From: Vicinamibacterales bacterium
Lineage (GTDB): Bacteria; Acidobacteriota; Vicinamibacteria; Vicinamibacterales; UBA8438
Length of the DNA stretch: 64,000 nt
Direction of reading: 5' to 3'
NCBI GenBank assembly: GCA_958296065.1
Contig: CATQHX010000051.1
Location: 1 to 64,000, forward strand
Below, in pieces: positions 55,847 through 63,874 of the stretch. The notes beneath the pieces were generated by a model, which searched no databases, was not told where the DNA came from, and saw only the letters and a program-made list of their open reading frames with translations. Position numbers and translations under genes: made by a program. Every line of letters starts with the position of its first letter. Positions within the stretch are counted from its first letter, which is position 1.

Positions 55847-57847
55847 ATGCACCGGACGACACGAATCATGATGGTGGCTGCGGCCGCGGTCGCAGTGGCG
55901 CTGACTGCCTTCGGCGCCGCCGCGGCGCAGGAGACGGACGCCATGGTCGAGTGGCCCTACGTGGGCGCCGATCAGGCGGCGTCGAAGTACTCGCCGCTGG
56001 CCGACATCGACGCCGCGAACGTCGACCGGCTCGAGGTTGCCTGGGCATGGGAGCCGAACGAACTGCCGAACCAGGAGTTCCGGACGCGCCCGGGCAGCTT
56101 CGAGGTGATGCCGCTGATGATCGACAACGTCGTCTACGTGTCGACGATGTACACGCGGGTGGTCGCGCTCGACGCCGAGACCGGCGAGCAGCTCTGGGCG
56201 TTCGATCCCGAGGCGTGGCGCACCGGCCCGGACGGCGGTCCGCCGGGAGGCTTCAAGCATCGCGGCGTCGCTGCCTGGCCGGCCACCGCCAATCGGGAGG
56301 CGGGCGCCGCCGAGGACATGCGGATCTTCATCAACAGCCGCGACAGCCTGTATGCGCTGAACGCGGCCGACGGGTCGCTCATCCGCTCGTTCGGCGACGA
56401 CGGTCGCGTGCTGCTGACCGAGAACTTCCCCAACCCGGTGACCCACGAGATGTTCGACCAGACCTCGCCTCCGATCGTCTTCGAGGACCTGGTCGTCGTC
56501 GGCAGCCGCGTGCCGGACCGCATCCAGCAACGGTTCGACACGCCCGGGTCGGTGCAGGCGTTCGACGTCCACACCGGCGAACGGCGCTGGGTCTTCTACA
56601 CGGTACCGCAGTCGAACGACGCGTTCGGGGCCGACACCTGGGAGGGCGGCTCCTGGCGCTTCACCGGGCACGCCAACGTCTGGGGCCTGATGTCCCTCGA
56701 CGCCGAGCGCGGGCTGCTGTACGTGCCGACCAGCACGCCGAGCAGCGACTACTGGGGCGGCCGGCGGCTGGGCGCCAACCTGTTCGCCGAGTCGCTCGTC
56801 TGCCTCGACGCGCGCACGGGTCAGCGCGAGTGGCACTTTCAGGCGGTCCACCACGGGTTGTGGGACTACGACTTCACGTCGGCCCCGAACCTGATGACTC
56901 TCGAGGTGGACGGCCGGACCATCGACGCGGTGGCGGAGGTCTCGAAGCAGGGCTTCACCTACGTGTTCGACCGGGTGACGGGGGAGCCGGTCTGGCCGAT
57001 CGAGGAGCGGCCGGTGGACACCGAGACCGACGTGCCGGGCGAGGTGCCGTATCCGACCCAGCCGTTCCCGACCAGGCCGCCGCCCTTCGCCGCCCAGGGA
57101 GTCTCGCTGGAGGACGCGAACGATCTGACCCCGGAGATTCACCGCCTCGCGGTGGAGGAGCTGCAGACCTACCGGCTCGGGCCGCTCTTCACACCGCCCA
57201 GCCTGCGGGGGACGCTGCAGCGGCCGCGGGTGGACGGCGGCGCCAACTGGGGCGGTGCGGCGTTCGACCCGACCACCAACCGGCTCTACGTACGGACGTC
57301 GGAGGGCGTGTCGCCCAACCAGGTCTGCGAGACCGATCCGAATCTCCCGGAGGTCGACGTCGCCTACACGAACAACTGCCCGCGCGGCGGCTCGGCCGGC
57401 ATCTTCCGTGGATTGGGCGGGTACATCCCGGCGGAGCGGAGCCGGCTGGGGCCGGTACCGCTCGTCAAGCCGCCCTACGCGCGCCTCGTTTCCATCGACC
57501 TGAACGCGGGCGACATCGCCTGGAGCGTGCCGTTCGGCGAGGGTAGCCGCGTCATGCGCGCGCACCCGCTGCTGCGCGGCGTCGAGCTGCCCGAGCGACT
57601 CGGCACGCCGGGCGCCCCGGGTCCGCTGGTCACCGGCGGCGGGCTCGTCTTCCTCGGTGGCGGCGACCCGTTTCTCTATGCCTTCGACGCCGCGACCGGC
57701 CGGGAGATCAGCCGCGTGCCCACCGAGTTTCGGACCAGCGGCAACCCGATGACCTATCGCTCGCGTGCGGGCCGGCAGTTCGTCCTGATCGCCACCGGGG
57801 CCGGTCCCGATGCACGGCTCGTGGCGTTCGCGCTCCCGGAGGGGTAA
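55847..57847 (+). CDS. secreted PQQ-dependent dehydrogenase-like quinoprotein
   Basis: 666 aa; ATG 55847 with GAGAGGAG about 10 nt upstream. Sec signal peptide (VAAAAVAVALTAFGAAAAQ). Propeller starts EWPYVGADQAASKYSPLADI, then W-docking blades ALDAETGEQLWAFDP, AFDVHTGERRWVFY, CLDARTGQREWHFQ and FDAATGREISRV. DYDFTSAPNLMTLEVDGRTI and GGANWGGAAFDPTTNRLYV are typical of the glucose/alcohol quinoprotein group. No heme motif. It is longer than the two quinoproteins at the start of the window and only distantly related. Five nt separate its stop from the next gene's start. Confidence 0.87.
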   Translation: MHRTTRIMMVAAAAVAVALTAFGAAAAQETDAMVEWPYVGADQAASKYSPLADIDAANVDRLEVAWAWEPNELPNQEFRTRPGSFEVMPLMIDNVVYVSTMYTRVVALDAETGEQLWAFDPEAWRTGPDGGPPGGFKHRGVAAWPATANREAGAAEDMRIFINSRDSLYALNAADGSLIRSFGDDGRVLLTENFPNPVTHEMFDQTSPPIVFEDLVVVGSRVPDRIQQRFDTPGSVQAFDVHTGERRWVFYTVPQSNDAFGADTWEGGSWRFTGHANVWGLMSLDAERGLLYVPTSTPSSDYWGGRRLGANLFAESLVCLDARTGQREWHFQAVHHGLWDYDFTSAPNLMTLEVDGRTIDAVAEVSKQGFTYVFDRVTGEPVWPIEERPVDTETDVPGEVPYPTQPFPTRPPPFAAQGVSLEDANDLTPEIHRLAVEELQTYRLGPLFTPPSLRGTLQRPRVDGGANWGGAAFDPTTNRLYVRTSEGVSPNQVCETDPNLPEVDVAYTNNCPRGGSAGIFRGLGGYIPAERSRLGPVPLVKPPYARLVSIDLNAGDIAWSVPFGEGSRVMRAHPLLRGVELPERLGTPGAPGPLVTGGGLVFLGGGDPFLYAFDAATGREISRVPTEFRTSGNPMTYRSRAGRQFVLIATGAGPDARLVAFALPEG

Positions 57848-57851
57848 GGGA

Positions 57852-58904
57852 TTGGAGGTCATCTCCCTTTCCAGCGACACCGAGACCCGCCCGACGGCCG
57901 GGATGCGCGCGGCGATGGCCGCGGCCGAGGTCGGCGACGAGCAGAAGGGGCAGGATCCGACCGTCACGCGTCTGCAGGAACGGGTGGCGGATCTGCTCGG
58001 CAAGGAGGCGGCGCTCTGGCTGCCGACCGGGACGATGTGCAACCTGGTCGCGGTCAAGACGCACACCCGGCCGGGAGATGCGCTGGTGGCCGAGGCGATG
58101 GCGCACGTCATCCGCGCCGAGTCGGGCGGGGCGGCGCTCGCCTCCGGGGTCATGGTGCAGGGAATCCATACCGAGCGGGGCATCTTCACGCCGGCGGAGC
58201 TGGAGGCGGCGATGGACCGGGTTGTCGCGGTGCCGGTGCCCTATGGTCAGCCCGTCGGGCTGGTCTGCGTGGAACAGACCCACAATTTCGGCGGCGGCGC
58301 CGTCTGGACGCGGGAGGAGCTGGCCGTGGTCGCGGCGAGTGCGCGATCACGTGGCGTGCCCGTCCACATGGACGGCGCGCGGCTGATGAACGCCAGCGTG
58401 GCGAGCGGCGTCCCGGCGGCGGCGTTCGCGGCCGAGGTGGACACCCTCTGGATCGATTTCACCAAGGGGCTCGGGGCGCCCATCGGCGCGGTGCTGGCGG
58501 GGACGCGGGACTTCATCGGGGCGGCGCGCCGCTACAAGCAGCTCTTCGGCGGGGCCATGCGGCAGGCGGGAGTCGCGGCGGCGGGTTGCCTGCACGCCCT
58601 CGACCACCACGTCTACCGGCTGGCGGAGGACCACGAGCTCGCTCGCCTGCTGGCGCGCGGTCTGGCCGCGATCGACGGCATCGTGGTGCGCAACGCCGCG
58701 CCGGAAACCAACATGGTCTTCTTCGACGTGAGCGACCTGGGACTGAGCAACCGCGAGTTCGTCGACCGCCTGGCCGCGGCCGGCGTACGAATGGGCGGGG
58801 CGGGAGGGCAGATCCGGGCCGTGACTCATCTCGATGTCTCGCGGCAGGGCGTCGAGAGGGCGCTTGCCGCAATCGGGGAGATCGCCACCGTTGCGCGCGG
58901 TTAG
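57852..58904 (+). CDS. low-specificity L-threonine aldolase-family PLP enzyme
   Basis: 350 aa; TTG start chosen because the homology begins there (VISLSSDTETRPTAGMRAAM) and GAGGGG precedes it. PLP fold type I: GKEAALWLPTGTMCNLVAVK, VEQTHNFGGGAVW, the cofactor Asp in VHMDGARLMNASVASG, and the Schiff-base Lys in DFTKGLGAPIGAVLAG. The C-terminal domain ends IRAVTHLDVSRQGVERAL. It cleaves threonine or other beta-hydroxy amino acids to glycine and an aldehyde. It is close behind the quinoprotein and only 12 nt before bpt, suggesting one transcript. Confidence 0.9.
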   Translation: MEVISLSSDTETRPTAGMRAAMAAAEVGDEQKGQDPTVTRLQERVADLLGKEAALWLPTGTMCNLVAVKTHTRPGDALVAEAMAHVIRAESGGAALASGVMVQGIHTERGIFTPAELEAAMDRVVAVPVPYGQPVGLVCVEQTHNFGGGAVWTREELAVVAASARSRGVPVHMDGARLMNASVASGVPAAAFAAEVDTLWIDFTKGLGAPIGAVLAGTRDFIGAARRYKQLFGGAMRQAGVAAAGCLHALDHHVYRLAEDHELARLLARGLAAIDGIVVRNAAPETNMVFFDVSDLGLSNREFVDRLAAAGVRMGGAGGQIRAVTHLDVSRQGVERALAAIGEIATVARG

Positions 58905-58916
58905 AGAGGGCGGCCG

Positions 58917-59675
58917 GTGGAGGACAAGCCACATCGCGACGAATCCGGGCCGCCCCGGCGCTTTCTCCTCGCCTCCCACCAGTGCCTCTACTTCGTCGAC
59001 CGGGACGCGCGGACGCAGTTGCTCCATCCGTACGAGCCGCGCTCGCCGGAGGACTACGCGACCTTCGCGCGCGCCGGATTCCGCCGGTCGGGCCCCGATC
59101 TCTATCGGCCCTGCTGCGACGCCTGCCAGGACTGCATACCCGTCCGCGTCGTCGTGGATCGCTTCCGGTGGGGGCGCCGTTTCCGCCGCGTGCTGAGGAA
59201 GAACGCCGACCTGTCCGTGGGCGTCCGGCCGGCCGAGGTCGACGATGCCTGCTTCGATCTGTACGCCCGCTACATTCGCGGCCGCCATCGGGACGGCGAG
59301 ATGTACCCGCCGTCGCGCGGGCAGTTGGACCACATCGCCCGGTCGGACTGGGCCGGGACGTTATTTCTGAATGCGTGGCTCGGAGACCGGCTGGTGGCGA
59401 CCGCCGTCACCGACACCCACGCGCACGGCCTGTCGGCGATCTACACGTTCTTCGACCCCGACCTGGCGGAGCGGAGCCTCGGCGTGTTCGCGATCCTCAA
59501 GCAGGTCGAGGAGTGCCGGCGCCGCAACCTGCCGCACCTGTACCTCGGTTTCTGGATCGCCGAGTCGCCGAAGATGCGCTACAAGATCGACTATCGGCCT
59601 CTGCAACTGCTGGTCGGCGGCGGTTGGCAGGAGGTCGGAGCCATTCCGGGCGGCGCTTCGCTCGTGCCCAGGTGA
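58917..59675 (+). CDS. bpt: aspartate/glutamate leucyltransferase (arginyl-tRNA-protein transferase family)
   Basis: 252 aa, the usual size; GTG start. The N-terminal Cys cluster YRPCCDACQDCIPVRV and the C-terminal block LGVFAILKQVEECRRRNLPH, YLGFWI and MRYKIDYRPLQLL are diagnostic for Bpt. It adds leucine to proteins with N-terminal Asp or Glu, marking them for ClpS/ClpAP in the N-degron pathway. The YPPSRGQLDHIA region is the transferase core. No ClpS or Aat gene is in view. Confidence 0.93.
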   Translation: MEDKPHRDESGPPRRFLLASHQCLYFVDRDARTQLLHPYEPRSPEDYATFARAGFRRSGPDLYRPCCDACQDCIPVRVVVDRFRWGRRFRRVLRKNADLSVGVRPAEVDDACFDLYARYIRGRHRDGEMYPPSRGQLDHIARSDWAGTLFLNAWLGDRLVATAVTDTHAHGLSAIYTFFDPDLAERSLGVFAILKQVEECRRRNLPHLYLGFWIAESPKMRYKIDYRPLQLLVGGGWQEVGAIPGGASLVPR

Positions 59676-59711
59676 GCTGTCGGCCTGCTGCGCTGCCGCC
59701 GCCGCGCGAGG

Positions 59712-60722
59712 TCAGAAGGGCGCCAGGACTCCGAGGCCCGCGCGTTCGGCACCGGCGACGGCAGCCTGAGCGATGGCGATGTCCTGGGCGGCGTTCCCGA
59801 CGGACTCGAAGAGTGTGAAGTCGTGGTCCCCGCGTCCGGCGGGCGCTGCTCCGTTGACGATCTCGCCGAGCTCCGCGTCGACGATGTCCCTGCCGATCAG
59901 GCCGGCCTTCAGCGGGACCACGAGATCGCCGGCTTCCGCCCAGGCCGCCTCGCGCTGATCCACCACGACGCGGGCGCGCCGCACGAGTTGCGCGTCGAGC
60001 TCCTGCATGTCGGGGCGGTAGGAGCCGACCGCATTCACATGCGCAGCGGGCTCCAGGTCGCGAGCGTCGAACACCGGACGGCTGCTGCCGGTCGCGGTCA
60101 CGACCAGGCCCGCGCCGACGAGTGCCTGGTCCGCATCCCGGACCGCGCGCAGGAGCGGCGGTGGACCCGGATGGTCCTCCGGCGTCAGCGTGTCCGCGAC
60201 CTCCGACAGTCGGGCGGCCAGGCGTTCGGCGCTCGTGCCGGACCGCGACACGATGCGCACTTCCCGCAACCGGCGCGTCCTCGCGAGCACCTCGACGTGC
60301 GCTCGTCCCTGCGCGCCGGCGCCGAACACGGTCAGGATGTCGGCGTCGCGGGGTGCGAGCAGCTCCGTGGCGAGCGCGCTGCCGGCGGCAGTACGCATCT
60401 CGGTCAGCGATGTGCCGTCGAGCAGCGCACGGGCGCGGCCGGTCTCCGCATCGAGGAGCACGACCGCGCCCTGGACCATCGGTGCGCCCCGCGACGGGTT
60501 GTCCGGAAAGACCGACACCACCTTCGTGCCGAGCGCTCCGTGCTTGCCGAGCACCGCCGGCATGACCAGCATGAGGCCGCGGGCGCTCTCCAGGTGGCCG
60601 CGGACCGGGACCGTCGCGGTGCCGCCGGACAGCTCGCCGAAGGCGATCCGCATGGCGTCCACTGCTTCGGGCGCACTGAGCGCTCGCCGTATGTCGGCCG
60701 CCGCAAGGACCCGGATCTCCAT
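59712..60722 (-). CDS. ornithine cyclodeaminase / mu-crystallin family protein
   Basis: 336 aa, ATG at 60722. Substrate domain VPVRGHLESARGLMLVMPAV with the active-site Lys in ALGTKVVSVFPDN; Rossmann fold FGAGAQGRAHVEVLARTRRL; VTATGSSRPVF and AHVNAVGSYRPDMQELD follow. Family members deaminate ornithine to proline, reduce ketimines or act as alanine dehydrogenases, so the exact substrate cannot be read off. It ends 37 bp from bpt, convergent with it. Confidence 0.88.
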   Translation of the reverse strand: MEIRVLAAADIRRALSAPEAVDAMRIAFGELSGGTATVPVRGHLESARGLMLVMPAVLGKHGALGTKVVSVFPDNPSRGAPMVQGAVVLLDAETGRARALLDGTSLTEMRTAAGSALATELLAPRDADILTVFGAGAQGRAHVEVLARTRRLREVRIVSRSGTSAERLAARLSEVADTLTPEDHPGPPPLLRAVRDADQALVGAGLVVTATGSSRPVFDARDLEPAAHVNAVGSYRPDMQELDAQLVRRARVVVDQREAAWAEAGDLVVPLKAGLIGRDIVDAELGEIVNGAAPAGRGDHDFTLFESVGNAAQDIAIAQAAVAGAERAGLGVLAPF

Positions 60723-60769
60723 GTGCCGGCACGCACGAGGCCCGAAGGGGCGTCAATGGACGTGCCGTC

Positions 60770-60985
60770 CTACGCGTCGAGTCTCCACAGGGGGGTGTAC
60801 GCCATGGCGCGCACCGTGGCCAGTCGCTCGACGACGTGAACCCGTTCGCCGGACTTCAGCGTAATCGTCGTGGGGGTGAAGATCGCCCGCGCGGGGTTCT
60901 GAGGCTCTACCCTGGCGACTTCTCCTATGGGGATCAAGCGGGGGCGCCGGGTACTGGTTTCGTGGCAGGCCATGAACTGTGACAT
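60770..60985 (-). CDS. small FlbD-like protein, copy 1
   Basis: 71 aa; ATG 60985 with GGGAGG about 7 nt upstream. MSQFMACHETSTRRPRLIPI then VARVEPQNPARAIFTPTTIT and LKSGERVHVVE: a short all-beta fold reminiscent of FlbD (strand, 'xxIxxIE', TxITLxxGxxxxVxE). The tandem copy at 61068 has the same length and order. FlbD-like proteins act with flagellar regulators, but none is nearby, so this likeness may be structural only. Confidence 0.6.
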   Translation of the reverse strand: MSQFMACHETSTRRPRLIPIGEVARVEPQNPARAIFTPTTITLKSGERVHVVERLATVRAMAYTPLWRLDA

Positions 60986-61067
60986 CTGCAACCTCCCGTG
61001 TATTTGCAGGTATCGGAAGTTCGGCGCCCGATCTGTAGCCCGGCACTCGGCGGCGGCCGATCGCCTG

Positions 61068-61283
61068 CTAGGCGCCGTTCGTAGCGAGCGTGCGGCGGGT
61101 CATCTCGCGAACCGTGCACGGCGGCTCGATGACCTTGAGCCGCTCGCCGGACCTCAAGGTAATCGTCGTGGGGCTGAAGATGGCCCACGCGGGATCCTGC
61201 GGCTCGACCTTGGCGACCTCTCGAATGGGGATCTGCCGGGGACGACGACTGCCGGTCTCGTGGCAGGTCATGAACTGTGACAT
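61068..61283 (-). CDS. small FlbD-like protein, copy 2
   Basis: 71 aa; ATG 61283 with AGGAG 9 nt upstream. MSQFMTCHETGSRRPRQIPI, VAKVEPQDPAWAIFSPTTIT and LRSGERLKVIE align without gaps to the downstream copy. The two are a recent tandem duplication; the C-terminal ~14 residues diverge. A shared upstream block (cgatctgtag and tgc-gtatcgg, near 61010-61040 and 61463-61495) could be a common promoter. Confidence 0.65.
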   Translation of the reverse strand: MSQFMTCHETGSRRPRQIPIREVAKVEPQDPAWAIFSPTTITLRSGERLKVIEPPCTVREMTRRTLATNGA

Positions 61284-61595
61284 CTGCAACGTCTCCTGTC
61301 AGTCCGTGGTGAAACCCCGCGTCGCACCGAGAACGGCGAGGCGCCCGCGTGGCAAGGCGCGACGAGGAAGCATATTGGGCACATTCGACCGAGGTGCAAC
61401 GCAGTCCACGCGGGATGCATCGCCGTTCGAATGCAGCGGGGCTTTTGCCACGGGCTGCCATGTTGCGGGTATCGGTACCGCCGGCTCCGATCTGTAGCGG
61501 TCGGATTCGTGGGCGAGAGCGTCTGCCCCGTCCGGGGCGGAGGTCGTCCCGCCGGCTCGACCTGCCGACCGGCCTGCGGGCAGAATAGCCACGTC
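61284..61595. other. intergenic region between the FlbD-like genes and a dehalogenase gene
   Basis: About 310 bp between divergent genes with no supported frame. It contains the block near 61463-61495 (tgcgggtatcgg ... cgatctgtagc) that resembles the sequence just upstream of FlbD-like copy 1, and nothing else I recognise. Confidence 0.4.
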
Positions 61596-62345
61596 ATGAA
61601 CCCAATCGACCCCGGCCTGCTGCGTCGCGAAGTTACCACCCTGATGTTCGACCAGTACGGCACGGTGGTCGACATGCAGGGTGGACTCACCGAGATGGTG
61701 ACGCCGTTCCTGACCGGCAAGGGCTGGCCCGGCGACCCGCACCGCTTCGTCACCTGGTGGCGGCGCACGCACTTCGAGGACTCGATGATCGACGCGCTGT
61801 GCGACCGCGGCCACACGTCCTACCGGCAGATCGGCCACCGCGCGGTGGCGCAGGTCCTGCGCCGCGCCGGCATCGACCACACCCACGACGAGGTGCGCTG
61901 GCTGGTCTCGTGCATCGAGCGGCTGAAGCCGTTTCCCGAGGTGCTGGAGGCGCTCGACCGGCTGCGGGAACGGTATCGGCTCGCGATCCTCTCCAACGGC
62001 GACCGGGACATGCTGGAGGCGGCGAAGCCGCACATCGGGTTCGACTTCGACGCGGTGATTTCGGTGGAGGAGGCCGGCTACTTCAAGCCGCACCACGCGA
62101 CCTACGCGAAGGCGTGCGAGCTGCTCGGCGTCGACCGCTCCGGCGTGCTGTTCGTCGCCAACCACGTCTTCGATTGCATCGGCGCCAGGGCCTACGGCAT
62201 GCGCGCCGCGTTCATCGACCGGCGCCGCCGCCCCTTCGGCGATTCGCCGCACCAGCCGGATCTGATCGTCGAGGACTTCGCGGCGCTGGCACAGGCGCTG
62301 TGCGACAGACGCACGCCGTCGCGGCTTCCGTCCTTGCACGATTAG
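61596..62345 (+). CDS. haloacid dehalogenase type II-family hydrolase
   Basis: 249 aa from ATG 61596; the open frame extends upstream without homology. HAD motifs: nucleophile Asp in TLMFDQYGTVVD, Ser in LAILSNGDRDML, Lys in GYFKPHHATYAKA and the last motif FVANHVFDCIGARAYGMRAA. The helical cap is of the small L-2-haloacid dehalogenase type. It could hydrolyse 2-haloacids or a phosphate ester. A second, diverged member is at 63068-63820. Confidence 0.85.
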   Translation: MNPIDPGLLRREVTTLMFDQYGTVVDMQGGLTEMVTPFLTGKGWPGDPHRFVTWWRRTHFEDSMIDALCDRGHTSYRQIGHRAVAQVLRRAGIDHTHDEVRWLVSCIERLKPFPEVLEALDRLRERYRLAILSNGDRDMLEAAKPHIGFDFDAVISVEEAGYFKPHHATYAKACELLGVDRSGVLFVANHVFDCIGARAYGMRAAFIDRRRRPFGDSPHQPDLIVEDFAALAQALCDRRTPSRLPSLHD

Positions 62346-62384
62346 ACATCGGTTAAACGCCAGCCCGCCTTCGAACGTCTCTAC

Positions 62385-62446
62385 ATCCCGAAACGTCAAC
62401 AAACACGGCGGCACGATCCCGAAACGTCAACAAACACGGCGGCACG
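62385..62446 (+). repeat. two perfect 31-bp direct repeats abutting a start codon
   Basis: Units 62385-62415 and 62416-62446 are identical (beginning atcccgaaacgtcaacaaac and ending ggcggcacg). The second ends at the base before the ATG of the sigma region-4 gene. No ribosome binding site lies in the unit. Could be a duplicated operator or slippage. Confidence 0.85.
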
Positions 62447-62914
62447 ATGGACAACGCTAAACTGCTGGAAATGAACCGGTGGCTGTCTGTACTGGCGGCC
62501 CATGTCATCTTCACTCACGTACCGGGGAGCACGGGAGCGGGCAAGGTCCGGGAACGGCACGAGGACGAGTTCCATTCGCACCGTCCCCCGCCGCCAACCG
62601 CCGTGCGCACGGGCTCCTGGTCCAGGGTCGAGCCTTTCATCGGCACGCTGCCCAAGGTGCAGCAAGAGGTGCTCCGGCTCCACCTGGCGGAGGGACTGAC
62701 CTACTGGGAGGTGGCCGAGCGGCTGGCTGTCCCGCTCGGCACGGTTCACTCGCGCGTCGCGCGCGCCAAGCGTCGGATCCGCGCCGCGGCGTCGCAGCGC
62801 ACTCCGCCCGCCGACGGACTTCCGTCCTTCGTACGACGCTCCCCGCCGGGCACACCTCCCCCAGCGGCTGCGTCCGCGTATCGGCCCGCGCTTCGTCAGA
62901 CCCCCGCTCCATGA
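62447..62914 (+). CDS. orphan sigma-70 region 4 (ECF-like) protein
   Basis: 155 aa. Residues about 63-110 form a sigma region-4 HTH: FIGTLPKVQQEVLRLHLAEG then LTYWEVAERLAVPLGTVHSR VARAKRRIRAA. The preceding ~60 residues do not look like sigma region 2, so this is a region-4-only protein or a truncated ECF sigma factor. The C-terminal tail is Pro/Ala-rich and its stop lies in the border of the palindromic repeat (CATGAGCC), suggesting the natural end was replaced. It might bind DNA or core polymerase but not initiate alone. Confidence 0.6.
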   Translation: MDNAKLLEMNRWLSVLAAHVIFTHVPGSTGAGKVRERHEDEFHSHRPPPPTAVRTGSWSRVEPFIGTLPKVQQEVLRLHLAEGLTYWEVAERLAVPLGTVHSRVARAKRRIRAAASQRTPPADGLPSFVRRSPPGTPPPAAASAYRPALRQTPAP

Positions 62915-63071
62915 GCCAGCGCCGCGGCACTTCGCTTCGCTGCGTTGTGCGGCGCAGGCTCCTAGCGCCCCGAGACGCCTCGCTGGCTCGGCGTCTCGGC
63001 CCATCCCCCCCCCTCCATGAGCCAGCGCCGCGGCACTTCGCTTCGCTGCGTTGTGCGGCGCAGGCTCCTAG
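62903..63071 (+). repeat. CTAG-bordered palindromic repeat, locus 4 (units A-B-A)
   Basis: Two nearly identical A units (tccatgagccagcgccgcgg ... gtgcggcgcaggctcctag) flank one B unit (cgccccgagacgcctcgctgg ... cggcgtctcggccc). Its right CTAG (63068-63071) provides the stop codon of the minus-strand dehalogenase; its left end provides the TGA of the sigma-like gene. Substitutions in B (gagacgcc..ggcgtctc for gaaacgcc..ggcgtttc) preserve pairing. Confidence 0.85.
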
Positions 63072-63820
63072 CCGGTCTTGTCGGGGGTGTCGGCTTCCAG
63101 CGCTCTCGCCATCTCGCCCATCGAGAAGAACACGAAGTCGGTCGACGGCATCTGCTCCACCCGCTCGGTGGCGCCCCAGCTCCCGCCCTCGGACAGCCGC
63201 TGGCGGTCGATCCAGGCGTTGGCGAGGCCGAAGCGTTTCGCCGGCACGTGGTCGTGATGCAGGCTCTGGGCGGTGTGCAGGACGTCCGACCGCTCCAGGT
63301 CGAGGTCTGACCGCAGGTGGGCCAGCATGTACTCGAAGTTGGCGTCCGACGGCTTGTAGGAGCCGATGTCCTCGGCGGTGTAGATGGCGTCGAACTCCAC
63401 CCCGAGCTTGCGGTTCGAGGCGGCGATGCCGTCGCGGTGCACGTTCGACAAGATGACGAGCCTGTAGTGCCGCTTGAGGACGCGCAGCGCATCGGCGGTG
63501 TCCGGGAACGCGGGCCAATGGGGCACGGAGGCGCCGAACGCCTCGTCCAGCTCGGCGCTGCTCTCCAGGCCCAGGGTGTCCGCGATGCTCCGGTGCACGC
63601 GGGTCAGCAGGTCCGGATAGCGCAGGCCGGGCGTGGCCTGTTCCTGCCGGCTCTCGCACTGCGCGAAGGCCCGGAGACCGCTGCTGCGGTCGACCTCGTA
63701 GTCGGCACCGGGGTTGCGCATGATCAGCGGCTGCAGCGCGTCCCAGATCCCGCCCTCCCAGTCGATCAGGGTGCCGTAGCAGTCGAACGTCAGGACGCGG
63801 TAGTCGGTCAGTCGGGGCAT
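63068..63820 (-). CDS. haloacid dehalogenase type II-family hydrolase
   Basis: 250 aa from ATG 63820 (an upstream ATG at 63859 would add 13 residues and is possible). Motifs: Asp nucleophile in LTFDCYGTLIDWEGG, LVILSNVHRDGIAASN, Lys in EDIGSYKPSDANFEYM and HTAQSLHHDHVPAKRFG. Typical length for L-2-haloacid dehalogenase-like enzymes. The last codon is followed by TAG contributed by the palindromic repeat. It follows the cupin gene on the same strand with a 54-bp gap, so they may form one transcript. Confidence 0.87.
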   Translation of the reverse strand: MPRLTDYRVLTFDCYGTLIDWEGGIWDALQPLIMRNPGADYEVDRSSGLRAFAQCESRQEQATPGLRYPDLLTRVHRSIADTLGLESSAELDEAFGASVPHWPAFPDTADALRVLKRHYRLVILSNVHRDGIAASNRKLGVEFDAIYTAEDIGSYKPSDANFEYMLAHLRSDLDLERSDVLHTAQSLHHDHVPAKRFGLANAWIDRQRLSEGGSWGATERVEQMPSTDFVFFSMGEMARALEADTPDKTG

Positions 63821-63874
63821 GGCTAACTCTTGGCCGATTGGCAGGCCTTCGATCGGCATCGACGTCGCGGCCGC

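Noticed and set aside
62385..62446. The 31-bp direct repeats as a CRISPR
   Set aside because: Two units directly adjoining with no spacer, and no cas genes in the window.
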